Assembly (NCBI GenBank): GCA_963692955.1
Contig: OY843587.1
Location: forward strand, 1,798,001 to 1,862,000
Reading direction: 5' to 3'
DNA length: 64,000 nt
Origin: UBA5158 sp963692955
GTDB lineage: Bacteria; Pseudomonadota; Gammaproteobacteria; DSM-16500
Every line of letters begins with the position of its first letter. Position 1 is the stretch's first letter. The notes under the pieces were generated by a model. That model saw nothing but the letters and a program-made list of their open reading frames with translations. It ran no database searches and was not told where the DNA came from. A program made the translations under genes and the position numbers. Below are positions 36,815 to 45,359 of this stretch, one piece after another.

Positions 36815-37021
36815 ATGAGCATCGAATCTGAAAAAATCTTTTGTCCAACCTGCGGTGCGAAAAACACGTGGAAACCTGAAAACAAATTCCGTCCGTTTTG
36901 TTCTGACCGCTGCAAGCTAATTGATTTAGGCGAATGGGCGTCCGAAGGACATGCCATTCCAGGCGAGCCTGCGGATTTGAATAAATTAGCAGGCGGTGAC
37001 AACGAAGATTCGGAAAGTTAA
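36815..37021 (+). CDS. yacG: YacG, zinc-finger DNA gyrase inhibitor
   Basis: A 68-residue YacG. Cys10, Cys13, Cys29 and Cys33 (CPTCG ... CSDRC) form the zinc site, followed by KLIDLGEWASEGHAIPGEP. It binds the GyrB C-terminal domain and blocks DNA binding. It follows zapD by five bases and ends the operon; a weak G-U-containing hairpin (37023-37052) lies downstream. Confidence 0.95.
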   Translation: MSIESEKIFCPTCGAKNTWKPENKFRPFCSDRCKLIDLGEWASEGHAIPGEPADLNKLAGGDNEDSES

Positions 37022-37064
37022 CGGGCCAGTCGTTAATTTTTTTGGCTGACCCATTGTTATAAAA

Positions 37065-37910
37065 TTACAAACTCATTGAAGCAGCTGGTTCGACTTTCGC
37101 GGTAATTCTTTGTTGGTAAGCTTCCCATCCCGCCGCGCGATACTCTTTAGCCGCCGCGATTTGTTCAGCCGCCGTTTTTTTAGCGATAATCCCTCTACCG
37201 ATAATTTGCACGTCGGTGCCTGCCGCAAACGCTTTTTCCGGCGTATTGTATTGCTGACCCAGAGAATCGCCCGCCGTCACCAGATTAATTCCCGGCGTGA
37301 AATTGAGAAACGCTTCATTATTACAAAGCACGCGCATGGAGATAAAACCAATCACGAAATCTTTGTGTGCTTGCGCCATCTTAATCGATTCTTCGGTATA
37401 AACGCCTTTAGCCAGATTGCCTTTTGAACTCATTTCCGCTAACAGCAATAGGCCATTCTTTTCTTCTGTTTTGACAGCTTGCAAACCTTCGATGACGCCA
37501 TCGCCAGGCACGGTATGCGCATTCGTGATTCGCGCCCAACTAGCGATTTTGTAAATGCCACCTTCGAATTGCTCCCTGGCAGTCTCACCAATATCCGCAA
37601 ATTTTCTATCTTCAAAAATAATGAAGTCTAACTCTTTAGCTAATGTTTGTAGCTGCACGATTAAGTCAGCGTCGAAATCTCGTATAATATCGATATGCGT
37701 TTTCAACACACAAATATGTTGGCCAACATTTTTGACGAGATCTAACAATTCTTGTTTCGTCTTCACATCAGCGGCCACACACAAATTAGTTTCTTTCTTT
37801 TCCATTAATAAAAATAAATCGCGGGCGAGCTCATTAGTACTGAGCGCAGCTCTTTGGGAATATGATTTAGTCGATACGGTAGGCATAGGGTCTTTCTGTC
37901 TTGGAAACAT
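37065..37910 (-). CDS. pyrF: Orotidine 5'-phosphate decarboxylase, eukaryotic (URA3-like) type
   Basis: Catalyses OMP to UMP, the last step of pyrimidine synthesis. Catalytic residues are Lys70/His72/Asp74 (LKTHIDII) and Asp101/Lys103/Asp106 (IIFEDRKFADIGETA), counted from the start used here. The sequence is unlike usual bacterial PyrF and closely resembles fungal/animal enzymes: SYSQRA, KETNLC, the FEDRKFADIG block, DKDFVIGFI-like, TPGI, GDSLGQQYNTPE, GTDVQIIGRGI and RAAGWEAY appear in the same order as in yeast Ura3. The ATG at 37910 has AGGAGA five bases upstream; the frame is open to 37958. It is transcribed after mutT, about 75 bases away. Transfer from a eukaryote is one explanation. 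Confidence 0.93.
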   Translation of the reverse strand: MFPRQKDPMPTVSTKSYSQRAALSTNELARDLFLLMEKKETNLCVAADVKTKQELLDLVKNVGQHICVLKTHIDIIRDFDADLIVQLQTLAKELDFIIFEDRKFADIGETAREQFEGGIYKIASWARITNAHTVPGDGVIEGLQAVKTEEKNGLLLLAEMSSKGNLAKGVYTEESIKMAQAHKDFVIGFISMRVLCNNEAFLNFTPGINLVTAGDSLGQQYNTPEKAFAAGTDVQIIGRGIIAKKTAAEQIAAAKEYRAAGWEAYQQRITAKVEPAASMSL

Positions 37911-37984
37911 TGATCTCTCCTGATTTAGTGTGAACTCTTCCGCTAAGGAGTATAGCAAGATTTATTTCGATATTTCCTCGTTTT

Positions 37985-38419
37985 TTAAACTTTTTTTTCT
38001 AATTTGCTCGCTTCTAAGTCAGCCGATAAGTCTTCGCCTAACAATCTTTTGAGAACCAAGCGGTTACCTTCGGGAAATTCATAGTTTACTAATTCAGGCC
38101 GGGTAATCCATAACACTGGCTGGCCTTCCGCGCCGGTCGGCGTGCCGTTGAAAGCCGTGATCATCCAAACATCCAGGTAAACAGATTTGGTCGGATAGTC
38201 ATGCGTGACTTGCATCCAGTGCGTCGCGGCGGTCACTTCGATACCGATTTCTTCTTTAAATTCACGCTGCAACGCTTCGTAGGAAGATTCGTTCGCTTCG
38301 ACTTTGCCGCCGGGGAATTCCCAGAGGCCGCCTTTTTCTTGATGGGCTAAACGCTGGGCTACTAAAAGTTTTTGGTCTTTATCAATTATAATTCCGATCA
38401 CTACATGCAGTGTAGTCAT
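37985..38419 (-). CDS. mutT: MutT, 8-oxo-dGTP diphosphatase (Nudix)
   Basis: A 144-residue Nudix hydrolase with a perfect Nudix box at 38-60 (GKVEANE ... REFKEEIGI). MutT cleanses 8-oxo-dGTP from the nucleotide pool. It follows secA by eight bases, the classical gammaproteobacterial secA-mutT arrangement. Confidence 0.93.
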   Translation of the reverse strand: MTTLHVVIGIIIDKDQKLLVAQRLAHQEKGGLWEFPGGKVEANESSYEALQREFKEEIGIEVTAATHWMQVTHDYPTKSVYLDVWMITAFNGTPTGAEGQPVLWITRPELVNYEFPEGNRLVLKRLLGEDLSADLEASKLEKKV

Positions 38420-38427
38420 ACGGAGAA

Positions 38428-41163
38428 TTACTCAAGATTGCCGTGACATTGTTTGTATTTTTTGCCGGAACCGCACGGGCATAATTCGTTGCGCCCGACT
38501 TTACGTTCATCACGCACAAACGGGACGACATTGCCTGGCGCGGCTGAGCCGGTGATAGCCGACGCTTCTTGATTTACGGTTTCGGCTTTATTTAATGTGT
38601 CGACTTCCGCGTGTTCGAATTCCATTTTGACATTCAACGCTTCGCGGCGGTTTTCTTCTAACTTCTGCACGTCTTGTTCCGCGCGCACTTCAAACTTACT
38701 CAAAATAGAAATTACTTGGTGCTTAATTTTATCTAACATATCGCCGAATAAAGCGAAGGCTTCACGTTTGTATTCTTGCTTAGGATTTTTTTGCGCATAG
38801 CCGCGTAAATGGATGCCTTGTCGCAAATAATCCATCGCCGCTAAATGTTCGCGCCAATGCGTATCCAACGTTTGCAAAACCACGGCTTTTTCGAATTGCT
38901 GCACGACGTTCGGGCCGGCAGCCGCGATTTTTTGCTCGTAAACTTCTTTGAAAATTTTATGAATGCGCGCTTTTAAGTTTTCTTCGTGCAAGCCTGAGTC
39001 TTCTTCCAGCCAAGACTTAATCGGCAAGCGCATACTGAATTCGGTTTCTAATTGTTGCTCCAGACCAGCGATGTCCCACTGCTCTTCTAAACTTTGGTGC
39101 GGAATGAAAACCGCCAGCGACGCTTCCAGCACATCGTAACGAATGGATTCAATCATATCGCTGATGTTAGTCGCCGCGAGTAATTCATCGCGCTGACTGT
39201 AAATCACTTTGCGCTGTTCGTTCGCTACGTCGTCATATTCTAATAATTGTTTACGGATATCAAAGTTATGCGCTTCGACTTTACGTTGCGCTTTCTCAAT
39301 GCTATTGGTTAGCATACCGGACTCTAACACCGCGCCTTTTTCTAAGCCGATGCGTTTCATGATGCCCGTCAATCGCGCGCCGCCGAAAATCCGTAATAAA
39401 TTGTCTTCTAAAGACAGATAAAAACGCGACTTGCCTGGATCGCCTTGACGGCCTGAACGTCCGCGTAATTGATTGTCGATACGGCGTGATTCATGGCGTT
39501 CCGTGCCTAACACGTATAAACCACCGGCTTTGATCACCGTATCATGACGTTCTTGCCATGCGGTTCTACGTTGCGCGAGATCTTCTTCGGTAGGGTCCAC
39601 TAACGCTTTTGTTTCAGCGTCTAAGTTACCGCCCAAGACGATATCAGTACCACGGCCAGCCATGTTGGTCGCGATAGTGACGGCGCCGGGCCGGCCCGCT
39701 TCCGCGATGATTTGCGCTTCTTGTTCGTGGAATTTGGCATTTAACACTTGATGCGGGATATTTTCTTTTTTAAGTAACTTGGAAAGATATTCGGATGTTT
39801 CGATCGACGCCGTGCCCACTAACGTCGGCTGTTGTTCGACGCGCGCTTTTTTAATATCGTCGATAATCGCCGTGAATTTTTCTTCGGCCGACATATAAAC
39901 CAAGTCCGCGAAATCACCGCGTATCATGTCTTGGTTGGTCGGCAGTACCACGACTTCCAAACCATAAATTTGCTGGAATTCATAAGCTTCCGTATCGGCG
40001 GTACCCGTCATGCCGGACAGCTTATTGTAAAGGCGGAAATAATTTTGGAACGTGATAGACGCCAACGTTTGATTTTCTTGACGGATTTTGACTTTTTCTT
40101 TCGCTTCCACCGCTTGATGCAAACCATCGGACCAACGGCGTCCCGGCATCGTACGGCCCGTGTGTTCATCCACGATCACGACTTCGCCGCCTTGCACGAT
40201 ATAATCCACGTCACGGTTAAACAAAGCGTACGCGCGTAAGCTGGCGTTGAGATGATGCATCAACATAATATTGTTGGCGTCGTAGAGGCTTTCCCCTTCT
40301 TTCAACAAACCGGCTTTATAGAAAATTTCTTCGACGTGTTGATGGCCTTCTTCGGAAAGATGCACCTGCTTGGACTTTTCATCTACCAAGAAATCGCCCG
40401 CGCCTTCTTTATTTTCTTGTCTGATAAATTGCGACACCAAACTATTAATGGCTAAATACGTTTCCGTATTGTCTTCGGCGGCGCCGGAAATAATTAGCGG
40501 CGTGCGCGCTTCGTCGATAAGAATAGAATCCACTTCATCGACAATCGCGTAATTCAGCGGTCGTTGTACTTTATCGGCGATGGTGAAAGCCATGTTGTCG
40601 CGCAGATAATCGAAACCGAATTCATTATTCGTCCCATAGGTAATATCCGCGGCGTAACCTTTTTGTTTTTCTTCCGGCGAAGAGTTCGGCAAGATGACGC
40701 CAACGCTCAAGCCCAGAAAATTAAACAGCGGGCTCATCCACTCCGCGTCACGTCTAGCGAGGTAATCATTTACCGTCACGACATGCACGCCTTTCTTAGA
40801 AAGCGCATTTAAATAAGCGGGGAGCGTCGCGACCAGGGTTTTACCTTCGCCGGTGCGCATTTCCGCAATGCAACCGTCATTTAAAACCATGCCACCTAAC
40901 AACTGCACGTCAAAATGACGCATACGCAAGACGCGCTTACCCGCTTCTCGCACGACAGCGAACGCTTCCGGCAAAATACTGTTGAGCGCCGTGCCGTCTG
41001 TAAGACGTTGTTGGAATTCTTGGGTCTTTGCCTGTAAGGCAGTATCAGATAGGGCGGAAATTTCTGCTTCTAGAGCATTAATCTGCTCAACTACTTTCCA
41101 CATTTTGCGTAGTACGCGCTGATTACGGCTACCAAATATTCGAGTAATAAAACCTGTTAACAT
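38428..41163 (-). CDS. secA: SecA, preprotein translocase ATPase
   Basis: A full-length 911-residue SecA. Walker A (RTGEGKT) is in nucleotide-binding domain 1, with VDEVDSILIDEARTPLIISG, the DNMAGRGTDI-type motif (TNMAGRGTDIVLGG), QLRGRSGRQGDPG and the helical scaffold. The C-terminal zinc site C-x-C-x8-C-H is at 895-907. It drives export through SecYEG. The 150-bp region upstream is shared with the divergent dciA-like gene. Confidence 0.97.
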   Translation of the reverse strand: MLTGFITRIFGSRNQRVLRKMWKVVEQINALEAEISALSDTALQAKTQEFQQRLTDGTALNSILPEAFAVVREAGKRVLRMRHFDVQLLGGMVLNDGCIAEMRTGEGKTLVATLPAYLNALSKKGVHVVTVNDYLARRDAEWMSPLFNFLGLSVGVILPNSSPEEKQKGYAADITYGTNNEFGFDYLRDNMAFTIADKVQRPLNYAIVDEVDSILIDEARTPLIISGAAEDNTETYLAINSLVSQFIRQENKEGAGDFLVDEKSKQVHLSEEGHQHVEEIFYKAGLLKEGESLYDANNIMLMHHLNASLRAYALFNRDVDYIVQGGEVVIVDEHTGRTMPGRRWSDGLHQAVEAKEKVKIRQENQTLASITFQNYFRLYNKLSGMTGTADTEAYEFQQIYGLEVVVLPTNQDMIRGDFADLVYMSAEEKFTAIIDDIKKARVEQQPTLVGTASIETSEYLSKLLKKENIPHQVLNAKFHEQEAQIIAEAGRPGAVTIATNMAGRGTDIVLGGNLDAETKALVDPTEEDLAQRRTAWQERHDTVIKAGGLYVLGTERHESRRIDNQLRGRSGRQGDPGKSRFYLSLEDNLLRIFGGARLTGIMKRIGLEKGAVLESGMLTNSIEKAQRKVEAHNFDIRKQLLEYDDVANEQRKVIYSQRDELLAATNISDMIESIRYDVLEASLAVFIPHQSLEEQWDIAGLEQQLETEFSMRLPIKSWLEEDSGLHEENLKARIHKIFKEVYEQKIAAAGPNVVQQFEKAVVLQTLDTHWREHLAAMDYLRQGIHLRGYAQKNPKQEYKREAFALFGDMLDKIKHQVISILSKFEVRAEQDVQKLEENRREALNVKMEFEHAEVDTLNKAETVNQEASAITGSAAPGNVVPFVRDERKVGRNELCPCGSGKKYKQCHGNLE

Positions 41164-41313
41164 AGCGCTGAGTGTCTTCTCATAGATAAAAAATGATCGG
41201 GAAGCATTACCTACTCTGATAAAAAAGTCAAATTGGATTGAGCTTATCTAAATCAGTTAAGGTAGACTATCTGAGTGTAAAATACTTCATTTAAAATACC
41301 CAGGCACGATAAC

Positions 41314-41778
41314 ATGAGCCAAGAATCTCAACAAGCTATTATGCATGTTTTACAACAGGATAGCCCTGTTTTATCGAGTTTATTGGCACGTTTGAAATAT
41401 TTAAACGGATTACAGACCGTGTTAAACCAACACCTTGACGCTAAACTCGCGAACCGCTGCCTAGTGGCGAATTTTGAAAACGCATGTCTCACCGTGATAA
41501 CCAACAGCGCGTTGTGGGCCACCCAATTCCGTTTCCAAAAACCCACTCTGATCCAAGAACTCAACACGCACGCCGAATTTTCTCAACTGCGGGACATCGT
41601 CTGTAAAATCCGCCCCGCGCCGAATAAACGCGAAGTCGCAGTGGCCGATCATTCGATGCCGCCTTTATCGCCGCACAGTGCGCGCTTAATTTTGTTGTCG
41701 GCGAAAACGATTAAATATGAAAAACTGCAAACTATCATGGAAAAAATAGCGCAACACACCACCCCCACAAAAGGATAA
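41314..41778 (+). CDS. dciA: DciA-like protein (DUF721), helicase loader
   Basis: A 154-residue DUF721 protein. The KH-like region is typical (LNQHLDAKLANRCLVANFEN, then LTVITNSALWATQFRFQKP). DciA is the ancestral replicative helicase operator that helps load DnaB in bacteria lacking DnaC. Its place next to and divergent from secA, near lpxC, is usual. The C-terminal 45 residues look disordered, as in other members. Confidence 0.85.
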   Translation: MSQESQQAIMHVLQQDSPVLSSLLARLKYLNGLQTVLNQHLDAKLANRCLVANFENACLTVITNSALWATQFRFQKPTLIQELNTHAEFSQLRDIVCKIRPAPNKREVAVADHSMPPLSPHSARLILLSAKTIKYEKLQTIMEKIAQHTTPTKG

Positions 41779-41784
41779 TTTTTT

Positions 41785-42309
41785 ATGAAAATCCAGCAAA
41801 TAATTTTTATCACCTTGTTATTGTTAACGACGCGCGTCTTAGCGGACAACGGCTGCGGTACCGCGGTAGGCAATGTCGTGATGGGCAAAGTCACGTTGCA
41901 GTGCCAGCAAATTACGGGCAACGCGGACTTAACGGGTACTACGATGACCGGCAAGCTCACGGTATTAGGCGGCTTGACCGCAACCCGCGCGAAGCTAGAT
42001 AGCATCGACGTCACCGGCAATGTCACGTTGACTGACAGCACGCTGGGCTCGGCAAAAATTACCGGCCAACTCGTCGCCTCGGGCACGACGTTTAAAGACA
42101 TTGAGATTATCGGTGACAATATAGAATTAAGTCATTCCACCACTGGCAATATCGTCATTAATTCCAGCCGCGGCAATAGTTCCCCTACCCTTACTCTTTC
42201 GAAAAAATGCACCGTGAACGGTGATATCACCTTTAACGGCAGTCAAGGCGTGGTGTTAGGGAATGATGCAAAAATAACCGGCAAGATCATTGGCGGAAAG
42301 ATCAAATAA
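41785..42309 (+). CDS. Exported bactofilin-like / beta-helical protein
   Basis: A 174-residue protein with a signal peptide (residues 1-20, cleavage likely after VLA). The mature part consists of short beta-rich repeats of about 19-20 residues (GNADLTGTTMTGKLTV, GNVTLTDSTLGSAKIT, GQLVASGTTFKDIEI), ending in GSQGVVLGNDAKITGKIIGG. This fits a small right-handed beta-helix of bactofilin or adhesin type, here outside the cytoplasm. No exact family is recognised. It starts six bases after the dciA-like gene. Confidence 0.7.
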   Translation: MKIQQIIFITLLLLTTRVLADNGCGTAVGNVVMGKVTLQCQQITGNADLTGTTMTGKLTVLGGLTATRAKLDSIDVTGNVTLTDSTLGSAKITGQLVASGTTFKDIEIIGDNIELSHSTTGNIVINSSRGNSSPTLTLSKKCTVNGDITFNGSQGVVLGNDAKITGKIIGGKIK

Positions 42310-42387
42310 TAGTCGGCTTATAAATACTCAATATTGACAAAATTGCTCAGCAACAAGTTTATCACCCTTGCCTAATTTGATCACCAA

Positions 42388-42425
42388 GAGGATAATTGTC
42401 CAGGTTATAAACTACAATTATCCTC
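42388..42425 (+). promoter_or_regulatory. Perfect inverted repeat just before an exported-protein gene
   Basis: 12-bp perfect arms GAGGATAATTGT / ACAATTATCCTC around a 14-base loop. The element ends 11 bases before the ATG at 42437 and adjoins its GGAG ribosome binding site. It could be an operator, an RNA hairpin controlling translation, or a terminator for the gene before; it has no T tract. Confidence 0.6.
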
Positions 42426-42436
42426 ATGGAGATTTT

Positions 42437-42901
42437 ATGAAACATTTAAAAAGCTTAGTTTTACTTTTTGCATTATGCACGCTGACATCCACCGCATTTG
42501 CCGCTAATTTTCAACTGTTCAAATCCGCCAAAGCTCATAAGCTTACTGATGAACCCACTATTCTTTCTATCAACTTGGTTGCGAACCCACCTTTCAGTGC
42601 TTCTGTAACGACTGAAGTGTTTCTTGGCACCTCGCCAACATTACCCTGCTCTGATTTAAAATCTGTTGGAGTAACAGAACCTGATACCTATCTCTTTGCT
42701 TCAGGCGTTGAAGAATTTAAATCATCTGACTTCGTAGAGGATTTTGGTACGACAGCGACTTGCATTAAGAGTAATATTACATTCACCGCCACGGGCCATA
42801 CTTATTCCACGGGTAATCTGCAATTGCTCTATGATCCCAGCACCGCCGCTTACATCAGCGTTATACCTGATAAAGTGACTATCGATGTCAGTAATCAATA
42901 A
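42437..42901 (+). CDS. Small exported protein, unknown
   Basis: Starts at the ATG (MKHLKSLVLLFALC) preceded by GGAG, giving 154 residues; the frame is open further upstream but through the inverted repeat. A signal peptide is cleaved after about AFA. The mature domain is beta-rich with two Cys (in LPCSDLK and ATCIKSN) that could form a disulfide. I recognise no family. It is followed by a 12-bp hairpin. Confidence 0.68.
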   Translation: MKHLKSLVLLFALCTLTSTAFAANFQLFKSAKAHKLTDEPTILSINLVANPPFSASVTTEVFLGTSPTLPCSDLKSVGVTEPDTYLFASGVEEFKSSDFVEDFGTTATCIKSNITFTATGHTYSTGNLQLLYDPSTAAYISVIPDKVTIDVSNQ

Positions 42902-42914
42902 CTATTGTCAACAA

Positions 42915-42949
42915 GAAAACTCTCCACAATATATTTATGGAGAGTTTTC
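42915..42949. terminator. Perfect 12-bp hairpin after the exported-protein gene
   Basis: GAAAACTCTCCA / TGGAGAGTTTTC with an 11-base loop. The arm itself carries the A and T runs, so it could end transcription, but no free T tract follows. Confidence 0.6.
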
Positions 42950-42991
42950 ACTATGGACGTCAGTAAACATCAATTTTTTTTAAAATAAATA

Positions 42992-43026
42992 AAAACGCTT
43001 ACTAGAATTGTTTAGTAAGCGCTTTT
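42992..43026 (-). terminator. Intrinsic terminator of lpxC and the division cluster
   Basis: A 9-bp stem (CGCTTACTA / TAGTAAGCG) extended by A/T pairs around a one-base bulge. On the minus strand it is followed by TTTTTATTTATTTT, a good terminator for lpxC, which ends 19 bases upstream. Confidence 0.8.
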
Positions 43027-43044
43027 ATGAATGCAGAAGAATCT

Positions 43045-43962
43045 TTAGAAATCGGCGACCAGGATAGGACGCATGTAAGAAATAGGCGCTTTCGCAGGAT
43101 CTTTGAACGTCACATATTCCCACGCGTCTTCTTGCGCGAGCAGCGTGCGTAATAATTTATTATTGAGCGAATGTCCGGATTTATAGCCGCTAAATGCACC
43201 GATTAAACTCGAGCCTAGCAAATACAAATCGCCCACCGCGTCTAAAATTTTATGTTTAACAAATTCGTCTTCGTAACGTAAACCATCTTCATTTAAAATT
43301 CTGAAGTCATCGATCGCTACGGCGTTATCTAAACTCGCGCCACGCGCTAAATTCAACGCGCGTAATCTTTCAAAATCGGCCATGAAACCAAAAGTGCGCG
43401 CGCGGCTAACTTCTTTCACGTAAGAAGTGCTGGAAAAATCTAAGGTCGCGGTTTTGCTATGCGATTTGAAAACAGGATGATCGAACTCGATGCTGAAACT
43501 GACTTTGAAACCTTCGAAAGGCTCGAACATCGCCCACTTATCGCCTTCTTTCACTTTCAACTTACGTTTAATGCGGATAAAACCCTTCGGAGCGTTTTGT
43601 TCTTGGATACCAGCGGATTGCACTAAGAAAACAAACGGGCCCGCGCTGCCATCCATAATGGGAATTTCTGAAGTCGATATATCGACGTAGGCATTGTCTA
43701 TGCCTAAACCCGCGAATGCCGATAACAAATGTTCGACGGTGGAAACGCGCACGTTATCTTTGATAAGACAGGTGGAGAGCGTGGTATCGCCGACATTTTC
43801 AGCGAGGGCGGGAATTTCTACAACAGGATTCAAATCGACGCGTTGAAAAATAATGCCAGTGTTGGGTGGTGCGGGTCTGAGGGTAAGCTCAGCTCTCTCA
43901 CCTCCATGTAACGTTATTCCTGTAGCCTTAATGGCATTCTTTAAGGTTCTTTGTTTAATCAT
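43045..43962 (-). CDS. lpxC: UDP-3-O-acyl-N-acetylglucosamine deacetylase
   Basis: A 305-residue LpxC, the committed zinc enzyme of lipid A synthesis in the cytoplasm. Zinc ligands are His78 (STVEHLLSAF), His237 and Asp241 (VKHKILDAVGD), with the general acid His264 (YKSGHSLNN). It has normal length and position after ftsZ, separated by 149 bases that hold a large imperfect inverted repeat. Confidence 0.97.
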   Translation of the reverse strand: MIKQRTLKNAIKATGITLHGGERAELTLRPAPPNTGIIFQRVDLNPVVEIPALAENVGDTTLSTCLIKDNVRVSTVEHLLSAFAGLGIDNAYVDISTSEIPIMDGSAGPFVFLVQSAGIQEQNAPKGFIRIKRKLKVKEGDKWAMFEPFEGFKVSFSIEFDHPVFKSHSKTATLDFSSTSYVKEVSRARTFGFMADFERLRALNLARGASLDNAVAIDDFRILNEDGLRYEDEFVKHKILDAVGDLYLLGSSLIGAFSGYKSGHSLNNKLLRTLLAQEDAWEYVTFKDPAKAPISYMRPILVADF

Positions 43963-44045
43963 TACTAGTTCACTTTTTTAACAGTGCCAGATTTTATATT
44001 AACATATTAATAATGTTTATGAAATTAATAATTTACCGCACGAAT

Positions 44046-44081
44046 ACCTAGTTTCACAGGTGTTTCCCGTGAAACATAGGT
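44046..44081. repeat. Large inverted repeat containing a parS-like 16-mer
   Basis: Between ftsZ and lpxC: arms ACCTAGTTTCAC and GTGAAACATAGGT pair over 12 bp with a one-base bulge. Nested at 44061-44076 is TGTTTCCCGTGAAACA, 15 of 16 matches to the universal parS consensus TGTTTCACGTGAAACA. It could be a ParB site, or simply a structured RNA or attenuator at the end of ftsZ; no T tract follows it. Confidence 0.55.
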
Positions 44082-44111
44082 GTTCAATACGTGGCTCAAA
44101 GCTGATCACTT

Positions 44112-45305
44112 TTAGGTGGTTTCCGCTTCTTCCTTGCGGCGTAAAAACGCGGGAATATCTAAGTAATCCATGTCCGCGGCAATGTCAGACACCGTCGATT
44201 TACCTGAGCTAGAAGCTGGCGATGAGGCTTGCATTGAAGAATGCTTGCGCATAACAGCGGGTTTTTCGAGCTGATTATAATCAATCGTGCCGTCAGTACG
44301 CTTCGTGGTATCGAAAGATTTCGCCGCGGCCACAGCGCCCGCTTGTTGCTTACGGCCAAGGCCGGTCACAATCACGGTCACGCGTACTTCATCGCGTAGT
44401 TCAGGATCAATCACGGTACCGACGACGACGGTAGCGCCTTCCGACGTAATGTTTTTAATCGCTTCACCGACTTCTTCGAATTCACCGATCGACATATCTA
44501 AGCCCGCGGTGATATTAACCAACACGCCACGCGCGCCGGTCATATCGACATCTTCCAGTAATGGACTAGAGATCGCGGCTTCAGCAGCGATACGCGCGCG
44601 GTTTTCACCGGACGCTACACCCGTACCCATCATTGCCATGCCCATTTCCGACATCACAGTGCGCACATCGGCAAAATCGACGTTAATTAAACCTGGACGG
44701 GTAATCAATTCCGCGATGCCTTGCACGGCGCCGCGCAATACATCGTTCGCCGCTTTGAATGCGTTGACTAGCGTGACATTTTTACCTAAGACCGATAACA
44801 ATTTATTGTTAGGTATCGTAATCAACGAATCAACGTATTGACTTAAATTAGCGATACCGGCGTCAGCCACTTGCGCGCGCACTTTCCCTTCGAAGGAAAA
44901 TGGACGGGTAGTCACAGCGACCGTTAAAATTCCTAATTCTTTCGCGATTTGCGCAAAGACAGGTGCGGCACCCGTACCGGTACCACCTCCCATGCCGGAA
45001 GTTAAGAAAACCATATCAGCGCCGCTTAACGCCGCTTTAATGCGTTCTCTATCTTCTTCCGCGGAACGGCGGCCTACTTCTGGGTTTGCGCCAGCGCCTA
45101 AGCCGCGGGTGATGTTGTCACCTAATTGAATAATGGTGTGAGCGGAAGAATTTTTCAACGCTTGCGCATCCGTGTTGGCACAGATAAATTCCACGCCTTC
45201 AATGGAAGCCGCCATCATGTGCTCTACTGCGTTGCCGCCACCGCCGCCAATACCTACGACTTTAATCACTGCGTTTTGCGGATTTGTATCTATCAGCTCA
45301 AACAT
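44112..45305 (-). CDS. ftsZ: FtsZ, division tubulin homologue
   Basis: A 397-residue FtsZ. GTP-binding GGGTGTGAAPV, the T7 synergy loop region (VDFADVRTVMSEMG), a short disordered linker rich in Ser and the C-terminal peptide LDIPAFLRRKEE that binds FtsA, ZipA and ZapD. The start at 45305 (MFELIDTNPQ) has AGGAG seven bases upstream; the frame is open to 45329. It follows ftsA by about 50 bases. Confidence 0.97.
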   Translation of the reverse strand: MFELIDTNPQNAVIKVVGIGGGGGNAVEHMMAASIEGVEFICANTDAQALKNSSAHTIIQLGDNITRGLGAGANPEVGRRSAEEDRERIKAALSGADMVFLTSGMGGGTGTGAAPVFAQIAKELGILTVAVTTRPFSFEGKVRAQVADAGIANLSQYVDSLITIPNNKLLSVLGKNVTLVNAFKAANDVLRGAVQGIAELITRPGLINVDFADVRTVMSEMGMAMMGTGVASGENRARIAAEAAISSPLLEDVDMTGARGVLVNITAGLDMSIGEFEEVGEAIKNITSEGATVVVGTVIDPELRDEVRVTVIVTGLGRKQQAGAVAAAKSFDTTKRTDGTIDYNQLEKPAVMRKHSSMQASSPASSSGKSTVSDIAADMDYLDIPAFLRRKEEAETT

Positions 45306-45359
45306 GAGTAGACTCCTTGATTGATGCACAGTTCAATTTAAAAAAAGATGCCGCGCTCA

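Noticed and set aside
41649..42119. 156-residue antisense frame with Val/Ser/Pro-rich repeats over the beta-helix gene
   Set aside because: Its apparent repeats mirror the repeats of the real + strand gene.
44287..44841. 184-residue open frame antisense to ftsZ
   Set aside because: Shadow of the conserved coding strand; low-complexity composition and no ribosome binding site.
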